The notes under the pieces: model-generated
Told to the model about the DNA's origin: nothing
Database searches by the model: none
The model's input: the letters and a program-made list of their open reading frames with translations, nothing else
Program-made: the position numbers and the translations under genes
In this document: positions 8,397 to 17,909 of the stretch, in pieces
Position numbering within the stretch: position 1 is the stretch's first letter
How the letters are laid out: each line of letters opens with the position of its first letter
DNA from: Nostoc linckia FACHB-104
Lineage (GTDB): Bacteria; Cyanobacteriota; Cyanobacteriia; Cyanobacteriales; Nostocaceae
NCBI RefSeq assembly: GCF_014696615.1
Contig: NZ_JACJQJ010000074.1
Location: forward strand, 1-42,515
DNA length: 42,515 nt
Reading direction: 5' to 3'

Positions 8397-8553
8397 GGAC
8401 TGGGAGATGAGGGAGATGAGGGAGATAAGGAAGCAGGGGGAGCAAGGGGGACAAGGAGACAAGGAGCAATTACCAATTACCCATTACCAATGCCCAATGC
8501 CCAATGCCCCATACCCTACGCCCAAATGACAAATGACAAAGGACAAATAACCA
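8397..8553. repeat. STRR-type heptamer repeat tract
   Basis: The whole gap is made of short degenerate tandem repeats: GGGATTGGGGATTAGGG and GATGAGG units, then ATTACCA/ATTACCC heptamers (8469-8489), CCAATGC/CCCAATG heptamers (8490-8510), and AATGACA heptamers (8525-8538). The same order of units recurs at 33232-33357, so the composite block itself is a repeated element. It has no coding signal. Confidence 0.75.
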
Positions 8554-9435
8554 ATGGCTTTAACTCAAAACTATAAATTAAATGTGATCCAATGGTATCC
8601 CGGTCACATTGCTAAGGCGGAAAAGAATTTAAAAGAACAGCTAAAGCGGGTAGATGTAGTACTGGAGGTACGAGATGCACGTATTCCTTTGGCGACGCAT
8701 CACCCGCAAATAGAAGAGTGGGTGGGAAGTAAAACGCGGTTATTAGTAATGAACCGCTTGGATATGATTTCTCCGCAAGTGCGATCGCTTTGGGTAGACT
8801 GGTTTAAACGCCAAGGTGAGGTAGCTTTTTTTACTAATGCCCAAAAGGGTCAAGGTGTAACAGCTGTGTTAAAAGCGGCACAAGCGGCTGGGGTAGAATT
8901 GAATAAAAGAAGACGCGATCGCGGGATGTTACCTCGTCCTGTGCGCGCTGTGGTGATTGGTTTTCCTAACGTTGGTAAATCAGCTTTAATTAATCGGCTT
9001 TTAGGAAAACGAGTAGTAGAAAGTGCAGCGCGTCCGGGGGTGACTCGTCAACTGCGGTGGGTGCGGATTTCTGACCAATTAGAATTATTGGATGCTCCTG
9101 GTGTTATCCCCCTTAAGTTGGAAAACCAAGAAGCAGCATTAAAATTAGCTATTTGTGATGATATTGGCGAAGCGTCTTACGATAATCAACTAGTAGCAGC
9201 AGAATTAGTAAATATACTGAATTACCTTCAAGATGTAGCTACAGATTTATTACCAGCTAAACCTTTGGAAGCGCGCTATGAACTTGATTCTTCGCCCCAT
9301 ACAGGGGAAGCATATTTACACGCTTTAGCAGAACATCGCTATAAAGGTGATGTCGAAAGAGCCGCTAGGCATCTTTTAACAGATTATCGTAAAGGCTTAA
9401 TGGGCGAAATTCCTTTAGAATTGCCTCCCAATTAG
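8554..9435 (+). CDS. ylqF: Ribosome biogenesis GTPase YlqF/RbgA
   Basis: A circularly permuted GTPase of the YlqF/RbgA/MTG1 family that acts late in large-subunit ribosome assembly. The N-terminal WYPGHIAKA (residues 14-22) is the family signature. G motifs appear in permuted order: G4 NRLD (67-70), G1 GFPNVGKS (136-143), G2 GVTR (162-165) and G3 DAPG (180-183). The C-terminal ~80 residues form the helical RNA-binding extension. Length 293 is typical. It stands alone on the plus strand, with repeat tracts on both sides, and no clear Shine-Dalgarno before its ATG. Confidence 0.94.
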   Translation: MALTQNYKLNVIQWYPGHIAKAEKNLKEQLKRVDVVLEVRDARIPLATHHPQIEEWVGSKTRLLVMNRLDMISPQVRSLWVDWFKRQGEVAFFTNAQKGQGVTAVLKAAQAAGVELNKRRRDRGMLPRPVRAVVIGFPNVGKSALINRLLGKRVVESAARPGVTRQLRWVRISDQLELLDAPGVIPLKLENQEAALKLAICDDIGEASYDNQLVAAELVNILNYLQDVATDLLPAKPLEARYELDSSPHTGEAYLHALAEHRYKGDVERAARHLLTDYRKGLMGEIPLELPPN

Positions 9436-9455
9436 AGAAATTTTGGATTGGGAAA

Positions 9456-9476
9456 ATGGGTAATGGGTAATGGGTA
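9456..9476. repeat. Three ATGGGTA heptamers
   Basis: Perfect tandem ATGGGTA units at 9456-9462, 9463-9469 and 9470-9476, the complement of the TTACCCAT-type units seen at 8469 and 33292. Further degenerate CCCATG/CCCCATG units occur near 9640-9655. The 9436-9659 gap otherwise holds only one HIP1 site and no gene. Confidence 0.7.
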
Positions 9477-9659
9477 ATTTTAAGCTCATCCCGCCCCTAA
9501 AAGGATACATCTTGTCAATGGGGTTATTACCTCTCACTCATACGATTTTATAGGGTTGATGACGCAATCTAAATAATGCGATCGCACCCAGAAAACCTTA
9601 TTTTCTCGTTTAATTAGGGTATGGGGCATTATTGGCTTTTCCCATGCCCCATGCCCTAA

Positions 9660-10298
9660 TTATGGAGTAGTATTTGGTGCTGCGGTGCTGGTTGAACTTC
9701 CAGGATTAATGGACTGAGCCTGTTGGTAGTGTTCTTGGAGGATGGGCAATGTTTGTGCGGCAAATGCTTTCAAGTCTGGATCTTGTCCCTCTTGAGCTTC
9801 ACGCTGATATAAAGAGACATCCTTTTCATGATCTTTAACCATGTGATTAATGTATTCGCGATCAAAGTTAGCACCAGAAAGCTTAGTTAACCGTTGTCTA
9901 ACTTGCTCATTTTCCTGATTAATAGTTTTTGGTAGCGTTACACCCTTTTGCGTTGCTAACTGTTGGAGTTGAGTATTTGCTTGGGAATGATCTTGAACCA
10001 TACGCTGTCCAAACTGTTTGACTGTATTGCTAGCGGCGCGTTCTGATGCTAGTTGTCCTAGTTGAACTTCTGCTAAACCACCTTGAGCAGCTTCTGTCAT
10101 AAACGTCCTATCAGCAGAACTGAGGTTATTTTGCCCTGCAGTAGTGGGTGATGTAGTTTCAGTTGTTTGTACAGGCTGAGTTGTACCAGACGGGGCTTCT
10201 GATGTACTTTGGTCTTGCTGGGCAGTAGGGGCACAAGCAGTAGCTAGAGATATAGAAATTGCTACTAAACCAGTAGAGAGTATTTTGTTGAGCATCAT
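9660..10298 (-). CDS. DUF4142 lipoprotein
   Basis: The N-terminus MMLNKILSTGLVAISISLATAC is a lipoprotein signal (split: MMLNKILSTGLVAI, then SISLATAC), with the lipobox Cys followed by a Thr/Gln/Ser-rich linker of ~45 residues. Residues ~60-195 are a DUF4142 domain: DRTFMTEAAQGGLAEVQLGQ, QRMVQDHSQANTQLQ, YINHMVKDHEKDVSLYQ, with the paired Asp-His helices typical of this ferritin-like fold. Such proteins are usually periplasmic or membrane-anchored; function unknown, with stress links. The ATG at 10298 has AAAGGGGAA about 8 bases upstream; a TTG further out is less likely. The C-terminus is again Ser/Thr/Pro-rich. Confidence 0.88.
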   Translation of the reverse strand: MMLNKILSTGLVAISISLATACAPTAQQDQSTSEAPSGTTQPVQTTETTSPTTAGQNNLSSADRTFMTEAAQGGLAEVQLGQLASERAASNTVKQFGQRMVQDHSQANTQLQQLATQKGVTLPKTINQENEQVRQRLTKLSGANFDREYINHMVKDHEKDVSLYQREAQEGQDPDLKAFAAQTLPILQEHYQQAQSINPGSSTSTAAPNTTP

Positions 10299-10367
10299 CA
10301 ATGTTTCCCCTTTAATCAAGCTGTAGTTTGTAGTAATGAAAGCGATCGCACTTTGAACAACCCACGA

Positions 10368-10934
10368 TTAACGTGAGCCAGATCCAGCTGGTGTAAACTG
10401 TGCAAATAGATTCAACATTTCTTGATTGAATGCGGGGATATCATCTGGTTGGCGGCTTGTCACCCAGTTTCTATCTACAACAACTTCCCGATCTAGCCAG
10501 TTACCACCTGCGTTACGGATGTCATCTTGAATTGTGTAATAACTAGTTAAGGTGCGTCCTTTTACCAAGTTGGCAGAAATTAATTCCCAAGGTGCATGAC
10601 AAATAGCAGCGAATGGCTTACCTGATTGCTGCATTTGTTGCAGAAAAGATTGCACCTTTGTCCCCATTCTTAGGGTATCTGCATTAAGCGCCCCACCAGG
10701 CAATAACACCGCATCATATTCGCTGGCTTGTGCTTCATCAATCAGGCGATCAACACTCACACTTATACCTTTATCGTGATGCCGAAACCCTTGGATTTGT
10801 CCTGATTTTGTCGAGAGAATTTCTAGTCTTGCACCAGCTTCTTTAAGCGCTCGTACAGGTTCTATGAGTTCTGGTTCTTCAAAGCCATCGGTTACTAAAA
10901 CTGCAACTCTAAAATTTGGTAATTCAGCAATCAT
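10368..10934 (-). CDS. DJ-1/PfpI-family protein (type 1 glutamine amidotransferase fold)
   Basis: A 188-residue PfpI/YhbO-like protein. VAVLVTDGFEEPELIEP (residues ~10-26) carries the conserved Glu near the active site, PGGALNADTLR is the oxyanion region, and AAICHAPWELISA places the nucleophile at C112 in the elbow, followed by H113. This subgroup has been reported variously as proteases, deglycases or stress proteins; the exact activity is disputed. AAGGTAG lies 6-12 bases before the ATG. It is followed 70 bp downstream by the DUF4142 lipoprotein on the same strand, and the two may be cotranscribed as stress genes. Confidence 0.92.
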   Translation of the reverse strand: MIAELPNFRVAVLVTDGFEEPELIEPVRALKEAGARLEILSTKSGQIQGFRHHDKGISVSVDRLIDEAQASEYDAVLLPGGALNADTLRMGTKVQSFLQQMQQSGKPFAAICHAPWELISANLVKGRTLTSYYTIQDDIRNAGGNWLDREVVVDRNWVTSRQPDDIPAFNQEMLNLFAQFTPAGSGSR

Positions 10935-11362
10935 AATGTCTACCTTTTGAGCGATGATTTCACTAGTGCGAAAGAAAATTTTGTCTTAGCAAAGAATTCT
11001 GATTTGCTAAAGTTATTTCTAAACTAGGCGCGCAATAGATAAAGCTCATGCTGTTAAATATTGATTGCACATTGTTTCTACCTGAATAGATTCAGGAGCT
11101 TCTATGCCAGACGCGCGAGGGAAATATCTTTTGAACTTTTGTGAATGGAAACCCTATTAGCTTAGATTTATCGTCCTGTTTCAACCTTTGTCTTAGGATA
11201 GATTTTATTTGCTCACGTCCAATCTATTGGAATCAAATCTAATTCTTTTAAAAATCCCAGTATCATCTAGCGTGTGTGGAGTGTAAGCCGTAAAGTACAA
11301 AAAGCTCTATCACAGGTGCTGGACTCTCGCTGCTAACGCACCCTTGAATTTTAAAAATCAAA

Positions 11363-11471
11363 TATAGCAATCCGATTTGATTTCTGAAAAAATCTCAGCT
11401 TTGGCACTGATGCTGTACTTTCGCTGCTAACGCATCCTAAATGAACTCACAACTGAAATAGGATTGCTATA
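11363..11471. mobile_element. MITE-like element, 109 bp
   Basis: Bounded by inverted TATAGCAATCC (11363-11373) and GGATTGCTATA (11461-11471); further inside, the right arm continues as TATTTCAGTTGTGA on the complement, partly matched by the left arm. It has no coding capacity. The same ends occur at 39107-39261. Just before and within it, the phrase TCGCTGCTAACGCA occurs twice (11326-11339 and 11420-11433), a second direct repeat. The surrounding gap 10935-11523 contains no gene I can support. Confidence 0.6.
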
Positions 11472-11523
11472 TATCAACATGGTAAAGGTAAAGGGTTTTA
11501 GCCCATTACCAATTACCAATTCT

Positions 11524-12399
11524 CTACTTCAAATATTTCTGCAACAACAATCCTAATTTTTCTTTTGTAGCTGTTGGTGCTTTATCCAACTGAGTTAAAA
11601 TCGCATACTTCAAAGCCGAATGTGCATCGCTAGCAGGTGGATTTTCACTTAAGCGATGTACAGTTTCTTGAATTACCTTTTGAGCATTAACTGCATTACG
11701 CTGTAAATTTCCAATCACCATTTCCACTGTGACGCTATCGTGATCGGGATGCCAACAATCATAATCTGTTACCAGTGCTAAAGTTGCATAGGCAATTTCT
11801 GCTTCCCTAGCTAACTTTGCTTCGGGTAAATTTGTCATACCAATTACTGTTGCGCCCCAACTGCGGTAAAGATTTGATTCCGCTTTGGTGGAAAATGCTG
11901 GCCCTTCCATGCATACATAAGTGCCACCGCGATGCAGAGTGACATCTGGTAAATTCAAAGATGCGATCGCATCTGCTAATACACCAGCCAAGTTATGACA
12001 AACTGGATCGCCAAAGGCAATATGAGCCACAATCCCTTCACCAAAAAACGTTGAAATCCGGTTTTTTGTTCTGTCAATAAATTGATCGGGAATTACCATA
12101 TCTAGCGGTTTAGCTTCTGCTTTGAGTGAACCCACCGCACTAGCTGAAATTAAGTACTTTACACCTAATTGCTTCATGGCATAGATATTGGCACGAAATG
12201 GCAACTCTGAGGGCAATAACGTATGATTGCGACCATGACGAGCCAAAAAAGCTACTTGAGTACCATCTAATCTTCCCAAAATTAACGCATCAGAAGGTGA
12301 ACCAAACGGCGTATCCACTTGCACTTCTTCTATATCTTTGAGTGCATCCATTTTGTAAAGACCACTGCCACCAATAATCCCAATCTGCGCTTCTGCCAT
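11524..12399 (-). CDS. mtnP: S-methyl-5'-thioadenosine phosphorylase
   Basis: Cleaves methylthioadenosine with phosphate to adenine and methylthioribose-1-phosphate in methionine salvage and polyamine metabolism. The N-terminus [10 protein letters not shown] and the blocks [30 protein letters not shown] and [17 protein letters not shown] are those of the MTAP family. [28 protein letters not shown] contains the MTAP-type base-site residues (Asp of TDYD). Length 291 is normal. AGGATAGG lies before the ATG. It stands alone, with an unrelated HAD gene divergent to it across a 250-bp gap. Confidence 0.95.
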   Translation of the reverse strand: MAEAQIGIIGGSGLYKMDALKDIEEVQVDTPFGSPSDALILGRLDGTQVAFLARHGRNHTLLPSELPFRANIYAMKQLGVKYLISASAVGSLKAEAKPLDMVIPDQFIDRTKNRISTFFGEGIVAHIAFGDPVCHNLAGVLADAIASLNLPDVTLHRGGTYVCMEGPAFSTKAESNLYRSWGATVIGMTNLPEAKLAREAEIAYATLALVTDYDCWHPDHDSVTVEMVIGNLQRNAVNAQKVIQETVHRLSENPPASDAHSALKYAILTQLDKAPTATKEKLGLLLQKYLK

Positions 12400-12649
12400 G
12401 ATAATTAACCTATCCTTTCCAAAGCTGCCAAGTTATTTTACCGAAAAGGCAACTCTCATAGCAGTCAGACAATTTTGGATTTTAGATGGATTTCAAGGAT
12501 AAATCTGCTTTCTCTCTACTATCAAGGAATAATTGCTCAATAAAATAGCCACTAAAAATGGGTAATTTAACCAAGATTAAATCTAAACTTAAAAAAATCA
12601 TGTACACTATGTAAATAAACTTAACAATTATTTAAATAATACCGCAACC

Positions 12650-13336
12650 ATGCTATCTGCAATTCTCTTTGACTTAGACGGTACTATTGTAAACACTGAC
12701 CCCATACACTACCTGGCTTGGAAACAAAAGCTGGCTGATTATGGCCTAGAAATTGACGAGACTTTCTACAAATCTAGAATTAGTGGACGATTGAACCCAG
12801 AAATTGTTAAAGATATTTTGCCACAATTATCAGACGTAGAAGGACTAAAATTTGCCGATGAAAAAGAAGCGCTGTTCCGAGAACTTGCACCCAATTTGCA
12901 GCCTCTAAACGGATTTTCGGAACTCTTAGCTTGGACAGATGCACATCAATTAAAGCGTGCTTTAGTCACAAATGCGCCTAGATTAAATGCTGAATTTATG
13001 CTAGAAGTTTTAGGCATCAAACAAGCTTTTGACATAGTTGTTTTAGCAGAAGATTGTACAGCGGGTAAACCAGACCCTACACCTTATCAAGTTACTCTCA
13101 GTAAATTGGGGATTAAGCCAGATGAAGCGATCGCTTTAGAAGACTCACCCTCAGGAATTCGTTCTGCTGTCGCTGCTGATATCCGCACCCTTGGTATTGC
13201 TTCTACCCACGATCCTAAAATCTTACTAGAAGTTGGTGCTTTTATGGCAATATCAGATTTTACAAGCTTGCAACTTTGGACATTACTCAATTCAATGACC
13301 GAAGAAGATTTGAGTAGCATATCAAAATACAGTTAA
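12650..13336 (+). CDS. HAD-superfamily phosphatase / beta-phosphoglucomutase-like
   Basis: HAD motif I is FDLDGTIVNTD with D8 nucleophile and D10 acid/base; the helical cap follows (residues ~15-85); motif II is LVTNAP (~103-108); motif III and IV are GKPDPTPY and ALEDSPSGIRSA. Asp-x-Asp with a small alpha cap between motifs I and II places it in the PGMB/phosphatase subgroup (HAD IA). The substrate is unknown: sugar phosphates or phosphoglycolate are possible. The ATG has no obvious Shine-Dalgarno. It is separated from its neighbours and probably monocistronic. Confidence 0.88.
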   Translation: MLSAILFDLDGTIVNTDPIHYLAWKQKLADYGLEIDETFYKSRISGRLNPEIVKDILPQLSDVEGLKFADEKEALFRELAPNLQPLNGFSELLAWTDAHQLKRALVTNAPRLNAEFMLEVLGIKQAFDIVVLAEDCTAGKPDPTPYQVTLSKLGIKPDEAIALEDSPSGIRSAVAADIRTLGIASTHDPKILLEVGAFMAISDFTSLQLWTLLNSMTEEDLSSISKYS

Positions 13337-13407
13337 GTTAAGAAAATTAATTGATAACAAAACCAAAAAACTAGTTACTCAACAAAAAACGGAACAATCA
13401 TTTTGGA

Positions 13408-13463
13408 GGGGGTTTGGGGGACGCAACCGTCACCCAATCGGGGGTTTGGGGGAGAATCCCCCA
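13408..13463. repeat. G-rich direct repeat and hairpin
   Basis: GGGGGTTTGGGGGA occurs twice, 32 bp apart (13408-13421 and 13440-13453). The second copy forms a perfect 7-bp hairpin TGGGGGA-gaa-TCCCCCA (13447-13463). The hairpin is followed after 11 bases by a run of T, so it might also end transcripts from the HAD gene. The rest of 13337-13617 shows nothing. Confidence 0.5.
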
Positions 13464-13617
13464 ATGCTTCTAGCTTTTTTAATAACTAACAAATCAATTG
13501 CTAATGAGCTTAACCCAAGCGTATTGCAGCATATCATCTAATTTTTAACCGCAAAAAAGGGGGAAGAGGAAACAACATTTTTAGTGATTTACTTTCCCTG
13601 TCTCCATCACCAATTAT

Positions 13618-14712
13618 CTATTTCCCAATCTGGCGATCGCGGGATATAGATCTTCCTTTAACTATTAAGCCCAGTCCCATCAAAGAGGCTAACCAAGTTG
13701 TTGGTTCTGGTACATCACTTGAGTTTCTTGCATCTAGTCTTGGTGCTTCTGATTGTGGAACTGTTATTTCCTGTAAAATCCTATTCCCACTGACAGTTGG
13801 CGGATTGATGTAACTAGAACTAGTTGCTTTACCAGCACCAACAATCTGTGGTAATCCTAGTCCTGCAATTACAGAACCTAATAAAATTTCTCCTGTTCCT
13901 CCACCTCCCTCTCCTTCTCCGTCAGGTATTATGGGGGGTAATATGGCTTCTTTATCTACCTTTCTCACGGCCCATTCTTCCACTCCACCTTCAGCTTTAG
14001 TGAATTCAGAGAATAGGTAAACATATTGCGGTGCTTCCTGTTTTTTGACTTGTGCCGAAAAGAAACTTTCCTTAATATAGACAAAATAATCGTAGCTATT
14101 ATTGTCAGAGTTGATATCTTGAAGCAAAACTGAATTTTGCTCAATATCAAAAATTTTGCTAGCTTTGCCATCAAAAGTGGGATAGTTAGCCAAATTAGGT
14201 GTATTTCCTAAGAAAATTTCTAACTTTTCTAAAACAATTTTTGATAAATCTTGGTTATTATTCGGAATATTTGGCTCGTTAATTCTTAAGATAAACTCAC
14301 GATACTCTGTACCACCAATATTAACTATTGGTACATCACTTAATTTTAAAGAGTGAGAAGCTATCTCTGTACTGAGAGACTTATCTAAAAGTGCATCTGT
14401 GTTATAGCCTTGCTGGCTAGTACTAGCCGCAGAGGATTCAATCCGCAAAAATATATCAATTTCCTCTTGATCTGAGAGAATGTCATCGCTAATCTTCTGA
14501 ACGCAAGCATCCTTACCTTTAATACAGGTAGATGAACTAGGATTAATAACACTGATTTGCATAGCAGAAGTTTCATCAACCACAATGCTGACGAGGAAAA
14601 CTATCTCACAGATTGCAATCAAGCCAACTTTTTTAAGAATTGTCCAGGCTTTCGGCAAAAATATAGTTTTTGTGCTGTGTAAATATAAATGGTCGTTTAA
14701 ATACGTAGACAT
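13618..14712 (-). CDS. PEP-CTERM sorted surface protein, function unknown
   Basis: The 364-residue protein ends with a PEP-CTERM signal: DVPEPTTW (from residue ~333), a hydrophobic stretch LASLMGLGLIV and a basic tail KGRSISRDRQIGK, which exosortase systems recognise. An N-terminal hydrophobic segment (KKVGLIAICEIVFLVSIVV, ~27-45) is the export signal. The middle is Asn/Ser/Glu-rich and beta-like, with a Gly-rich hinge GEGEGGGGTGE at ~268-278. Only three Cys are present. No enzymatic motif is seen. It lies next to a large glycan gene cluster, and known PEP-CTERM proteins often associate with exopolysaccharide, so a surface or matrix role is a reasonable inference. Confidence 0.8.
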   Translation of the reverse strand: MSTYLNDHLYLHSTKTIFLPKAWTILKKVGLIAICEIVFLVSIVVDETSAMQISVINPSSSTCIKGKDACVQKISDDILSDQEEIDIFLRIESSAASTSQQGYNTDALLDKSLSTEIASHSLKLSDVPIVNIGGTEYREFILRINEPNIPNNNQDLSKIVLEKLEIFLGNTPNLANYPTFDGKASKIFDIEQNSVLLQDINSDNNSYDYFVYIKESFFSAQVKKQEAPQYVYLFSEFTKAEGGVEEWAVRKVDKEAILPPIIPDGEGEGGGGTGEILLGSVIAGLGLPQIVGAGKATSSSYINPPTVSGNRILQEITVPQSEAPRLDARNSSDVPEPTTWLASLMGLGLIVKGRSISRDRQIGK

Positions 14713-15141
14713 AACAATTCTGCCATTTTATTTTTAGGTATAATTTTTTAAGGTTTAAAGAATATTTTCAGTGAGAATGACTAAGCTAATCCAAAGATTA
14801 CCAGTATTAAAAGTCAAAAATATTATTTTTATACAATCTTTATATAAGCCACTGAAAATTATAAAATTTCTTAAAGTATCATTTAAATACTATAGATTAG
14901 TAATTATAACTAGAAATCAAGCTGTAATATAGAGCGATCGCAGCGCAGCAGTTTGATGTAGTTTGACCTAAAAACTACTTTCAATGAATGCGATCGCCTA
15001 CTAAAAAATTTGCCAACCCACGCAGTTCTGTAGCGTCTTCAAATTGGGAAACTTCCACCAGGAATAGTTTTCCCAAATAGCACTGCTTCTTTTGCTACTG
15101 ATAAAATTACCGTATTTTCTGCCTAAATACCTTATTTATCC
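14713..15141. other. Long intergenic gap, no gene seen
   Basis: The left part (14713-14930) is very AT-rich and probably contains the promoter of the PEP-CTERM gene. Two HIP1-type sites lie near 14934 and 14990. No frame in the right part resembles a known protein and I see no hairpin that would mark a terminator. Confidence 0.6.
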
Positions 15142-16311
15142 TCAATTCTGGGAATTAGGGAGGCTAGGCTTTAGCTTCTTGTCTAGTAAATTTAGAGATT
15201 TGAGATACCACAATACTACAACTAGGGGCAGAACATATTTTTCCCAAGGATAAGCTTTCAGCATAATCCCACAGTTCATTACTACCAGCCAGAAAGCCAA
15301 ATTAATCCTAGAGAAGCGCACACAACTTAGTAAAGCTAAACCGTAAAATACAGCAACTTTCAATAAATCTCCTGGTAAGAAATTAGTTAATTTATTCATC
15401 AGCCCATGAGATTGTAAGGAACTGGAAAATATTATAAATAAAGGTAGTAAACTTACGGCTATAATAAAATTTTTACGATTAAAAATATTTTGCTTTTGCA
15501 ACTTTCGCGAAAATAAAAGCCACTCAACAATTACAAAATGTAAGCCTAGCCATGATAAAAAATAAAGGCTACCATTTATGGAGAAAGACCAGGCTATTTG
15601 TTGAATTACTGGTGTGACATTCTTCTCTAAACCAGCTTGAGGGGCGAGTCCACCAAACAGCCAAATCCACACGAAAATAGATGATAGCGCAATTACAGGG
15701 GCTAATAATTGGATGCGTAGCTTTACCCCATTTTTTCTAGAAGTAAGCAACTCGTGAACAGCTATAGCTACGGGGAAAGCCAGCATATATTGGCGTGAAG
15801 CAATTGCCAAAATAAAAGCCAAACTGCTGAGAATATGATGAGAACTTGTATAGAACCAAAAACCTAGTACAACAAAAAAAATAGCAATAATATCTGTATA
15901 TAGCAGCCCACTATACATGAGATAATATGGACATAATAAAAGTCCAAATGCTGCTAGTAATCTGTATCTAATATGTTTACGGTTAGAAAATCCAATTAAG
16001 CAGATAATTGTCAAGGAAAGTAATAAATTTAATAGCCGTCCAGCAAATAAACCACCATGAAATAGATACTCAAGAATACCAAAGATAATAAACGGCAGTG
16101 GTGTGTTCAACTCAGCATAATTTTTTAACTGAGATATATCAGGAATCAAACTCTTACTAAATAAAAGACTAGTGCGCCAAAAGCTCTTTTCATCCCAAAT
16201 TGGTGGAAATTGTAGTTTGTTTAAAAATAGAAAAACTCCTAAATATAATGTAAATAAAGCTATGATAAAAAATATAGATAATTTATTTTTTTTATTATAT
16301 ATTTTGAACAC
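15142..16311 (-). CDS. Polytopic membrane protein, GT-C glycosyltransferase-like
   Basis: A 389-residue protein with about ten hydrophobic segments beginning with IFFIIALFTLYLGVFLFL. The first outer loop carries FPPIWDEKSFW and ELNTPLPFIIFG; an acidic pair just after TM1 and a Thr-Pro-rich second half of the loop are what lipid-linked-sugar GT-C enzymes (Alg10- or PMT-like) show. The C-terminus is short and basic. This is the last gene of a leftward set after a flavoprotein and a GT2, which supports a role in transferring a sugar from a polyprenyl carrier. I am not sure of the family: a non-catalytic membrane protein remains possible. Confidence 0.6.
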   Translation of the reverse strand: MFKIYNKKNKLSIFFIIALFTLYLGVFLFLNKLQFPPIWDEKSFWRTSLLFSKSLIPDISQLKNYAELNTPLPFIIFGILEYLFHGGLFAGRLLNLLLSLTIICLIGFSNRKHIRYRLLAAFGLLLCPYYLMYSGLLYTDIIAIFFVVLGFWFYTSSHHILSSLAFILAIASRQYMLAFPVAIAVHELLTSRKNGVKLRIQLLAPVIALSSIFVWIWLFGGLAPQAGLEKNVTPVIQQIAWSFSINGSLYFLSWLGLHFVIVEWLLFSRKLQKQNIFNRKNFIIAVSLLPLFIIFSSSLQSHGLMNKLTNFLPGDLLKVAVFYGLALLSCVRFSRINLAFWLVVMNCGIMLKAYPWEKYVLPLVVVLWYLKSLNLLDKKLKPSLPNSQN

Positions 16312-16454
16312 AGAGCTATGATAATAATTTCCTACAAGATTTAATTGTTATGTAATCGCGGAATCGAATATTAATAGAAAAAATTGAATTGGTAGATGAA
16401 CGCCTGGGGTAAATAATTGCTAATTGGCATTAGAGAAAAATTGGAGCTTGATAT

Positions 16455-17909
16455 TTAAAATCTTTGCACCATGAGTGCCTTAGATTTAGGCTTCAAGTCA
16501 TCTTTGGTGAATTCTTCATAGTAAGAGCGTTCAGTATTGACTTCCCACAAATTATGATTTTCACCAAGTAGATTCCTAACTGCTAACATACCTGTTAACA
16601 TCGAGTGGTCTTGATTGTTATAGCGATGCATTCCATTACGGCCAATTGTTTGCATGTTATCAAATTTTGCTAAATAATTTTGAATTACTTGCAAATGCTG
16701 ACGGTAATCACGGTCATATACTGGATAGGCTTTTGCTTGGCGTAATACTACACCATCCTCAACTATACTTTCATCAGCAAGCCCTAATTTGGCAACTTCA
16801 GATGTTGCTAAATCAAGTAATTCGCTATCAGACATAGTCCAGATTTCATCACCATCGCTACAAAAATATTCCATCCCCAAACAAGTTTTATTGGGATCGG
16901 GAACCATAGCAGCGCTCCAATTCTTAAAGTTTTGGATTCGGCCTACTTTCACCTCGGAACTATGAACATAAATCCAGTTATCGGGAAATAAATCTTTGGC
17001 ATCAATGATCAGCGATACAATGATAAAATTCCGATAATTGAGAGATTTTGCTGCCTGAATCACCTCATCTGGTGCTGGAGGATCAAGACGACTGACTAGT
17101 AGTGTTACAGGCATGGTGGAGATAAAATGTTCTCCGGTAATTTGGCGAACTTTACCATTTTCCTGAACAGTAATACTCTTAATTTCGGTTCCTTCGCGTT
17201 GAACCCGAGTGACTTTAGTATTGAGGCAAACTTCACTCCCTTTCCTTTCTACAGCTTCTTGGAAACGTTGCCACATCAAACCTGGCCCTAAAACTGGATA
17301 ATCAAATTCCTTAATTAAGGTTTTAGTATCGTTACTACCAAATAAGGCATTCAACACAGCTGACTTCAAAGATAATCCTTTAATGCGTTGTGCCGCCCAC
17401 TCTGCTTGAATTTTATTGCAGGGAATACCCCATACTTTTTCAGTATAGGTTTTGAAGAATATTTTGTAGAGGCGACTGCCAAAACGATTAGTGACCCACT
17501 GATCTAAAGTTTTTTCTTCAGGGTTAGGCCACAATTTTGCCTTGAAGTAGCTCAATAAAATCAAGACACTTTCAACAATACCAAGATTTGATAGAGCGTT
17601 GAATGCTGATAGAGGATAGTTAAAGAACTTACCCCGGTAATAAATGCGTGACAAACGAGGTACTTTAAGAAACTCTTCTCCCAAGACTTCTTGCCAAAGT
17701 TGCTTGACTTCCTCGACTTTGGTGTAAAAACGGTGACCGCCAATATCAAAGCGGTAGTCTTTATAAACTTCAGTACGAGCAATACCACCTACTTTATCAG
17801 CTTTTTCCAGCACTACAGATTTTATTCCATGCTTGAGCAGTTCGTAGGCAGCAGTCAAACCCGCTGGGCCTGCGCCAATGATTACTACAGGATGTTTTCT
17901 CAAAGTCAT
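16455..17909 (-). CDS. UDP-galactopyranose-mutase-like NAD(P)/FAD oxidoreductase
   Basis: The N-terminus VVIIGAGPAGLTAAYELLKH is a dinucleotide-binding Rossmann motif, followed by VLEKADKVGGIART and the FDIGGHRFYTK block characteristic of the UDP-galactopyranose mutase/protoporphyrinogen-oxidase-like group. Conserved pieces include YTEKVWGIPCNKI in the middle and TIGRNGMHRYNNQDHSMLTG near the C-terminus, where FAD contacts are expected. The 484-residue length is longer than bacterial Glf (~370), fitting the related family often found in sugar clusters. It lies between a GT2 (120 bp upstream) and the GT-C-like gene (143 bp downstream), all leftward. A nucleotide-sugar or lipid-linked-sugar substrate is inferred. 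Confidence 0.85.
   Translation of the reverse strand: MTLRKHPVVIIGAGPAGLTAAYELLKHGIKSVVLEKADKVGGIARTEVYKDYRFDIGGHRFYTKVEEVKQLWQEVLGEEFLKVPRLSRIYYRGKFFNYPLSAFNALSNLGIVESVLILLSYFKAKLWPNPEEKTLDQWVTNRFGSRLYKIFFKTYTEKVWGIPCNKIQAEWAAQRIKGLSLKSAVLNALFGSNDTKTLIKEFDYPVLGPGLMWQRFQEAVERKGSEVCLNTKVTRVQREGTEIKSITVQENGKVRQITGEHFISTMPVTLLVSRLDPPAPDEVIQAAKSLNYRNFIIVSLIIDAKDLFPDNWIYVHSSEVKVGRIQNFKNWSAAMVPDPNKTCLGMEYFCSDGDEIWTMSDSELLDLATSEVAKLGLADESIVEDGVVLRQAKAYPVYDRDYRQHLQVIQNYLAKFDNMQTIGRNGMHRYNNQDHSMLTGMLAVRNLLGENHNLWEVNTERSYYEEFTKDDLKPKSKALMVQRF

Noticed and set aside
13408-13463. G-quadruplex or phage attachment site
   Set aside because: The G-runs do fit a quadruplex pattern loosely, but the repeat is a common type of intergenic repeat and no integrase or tRNA gene is near.
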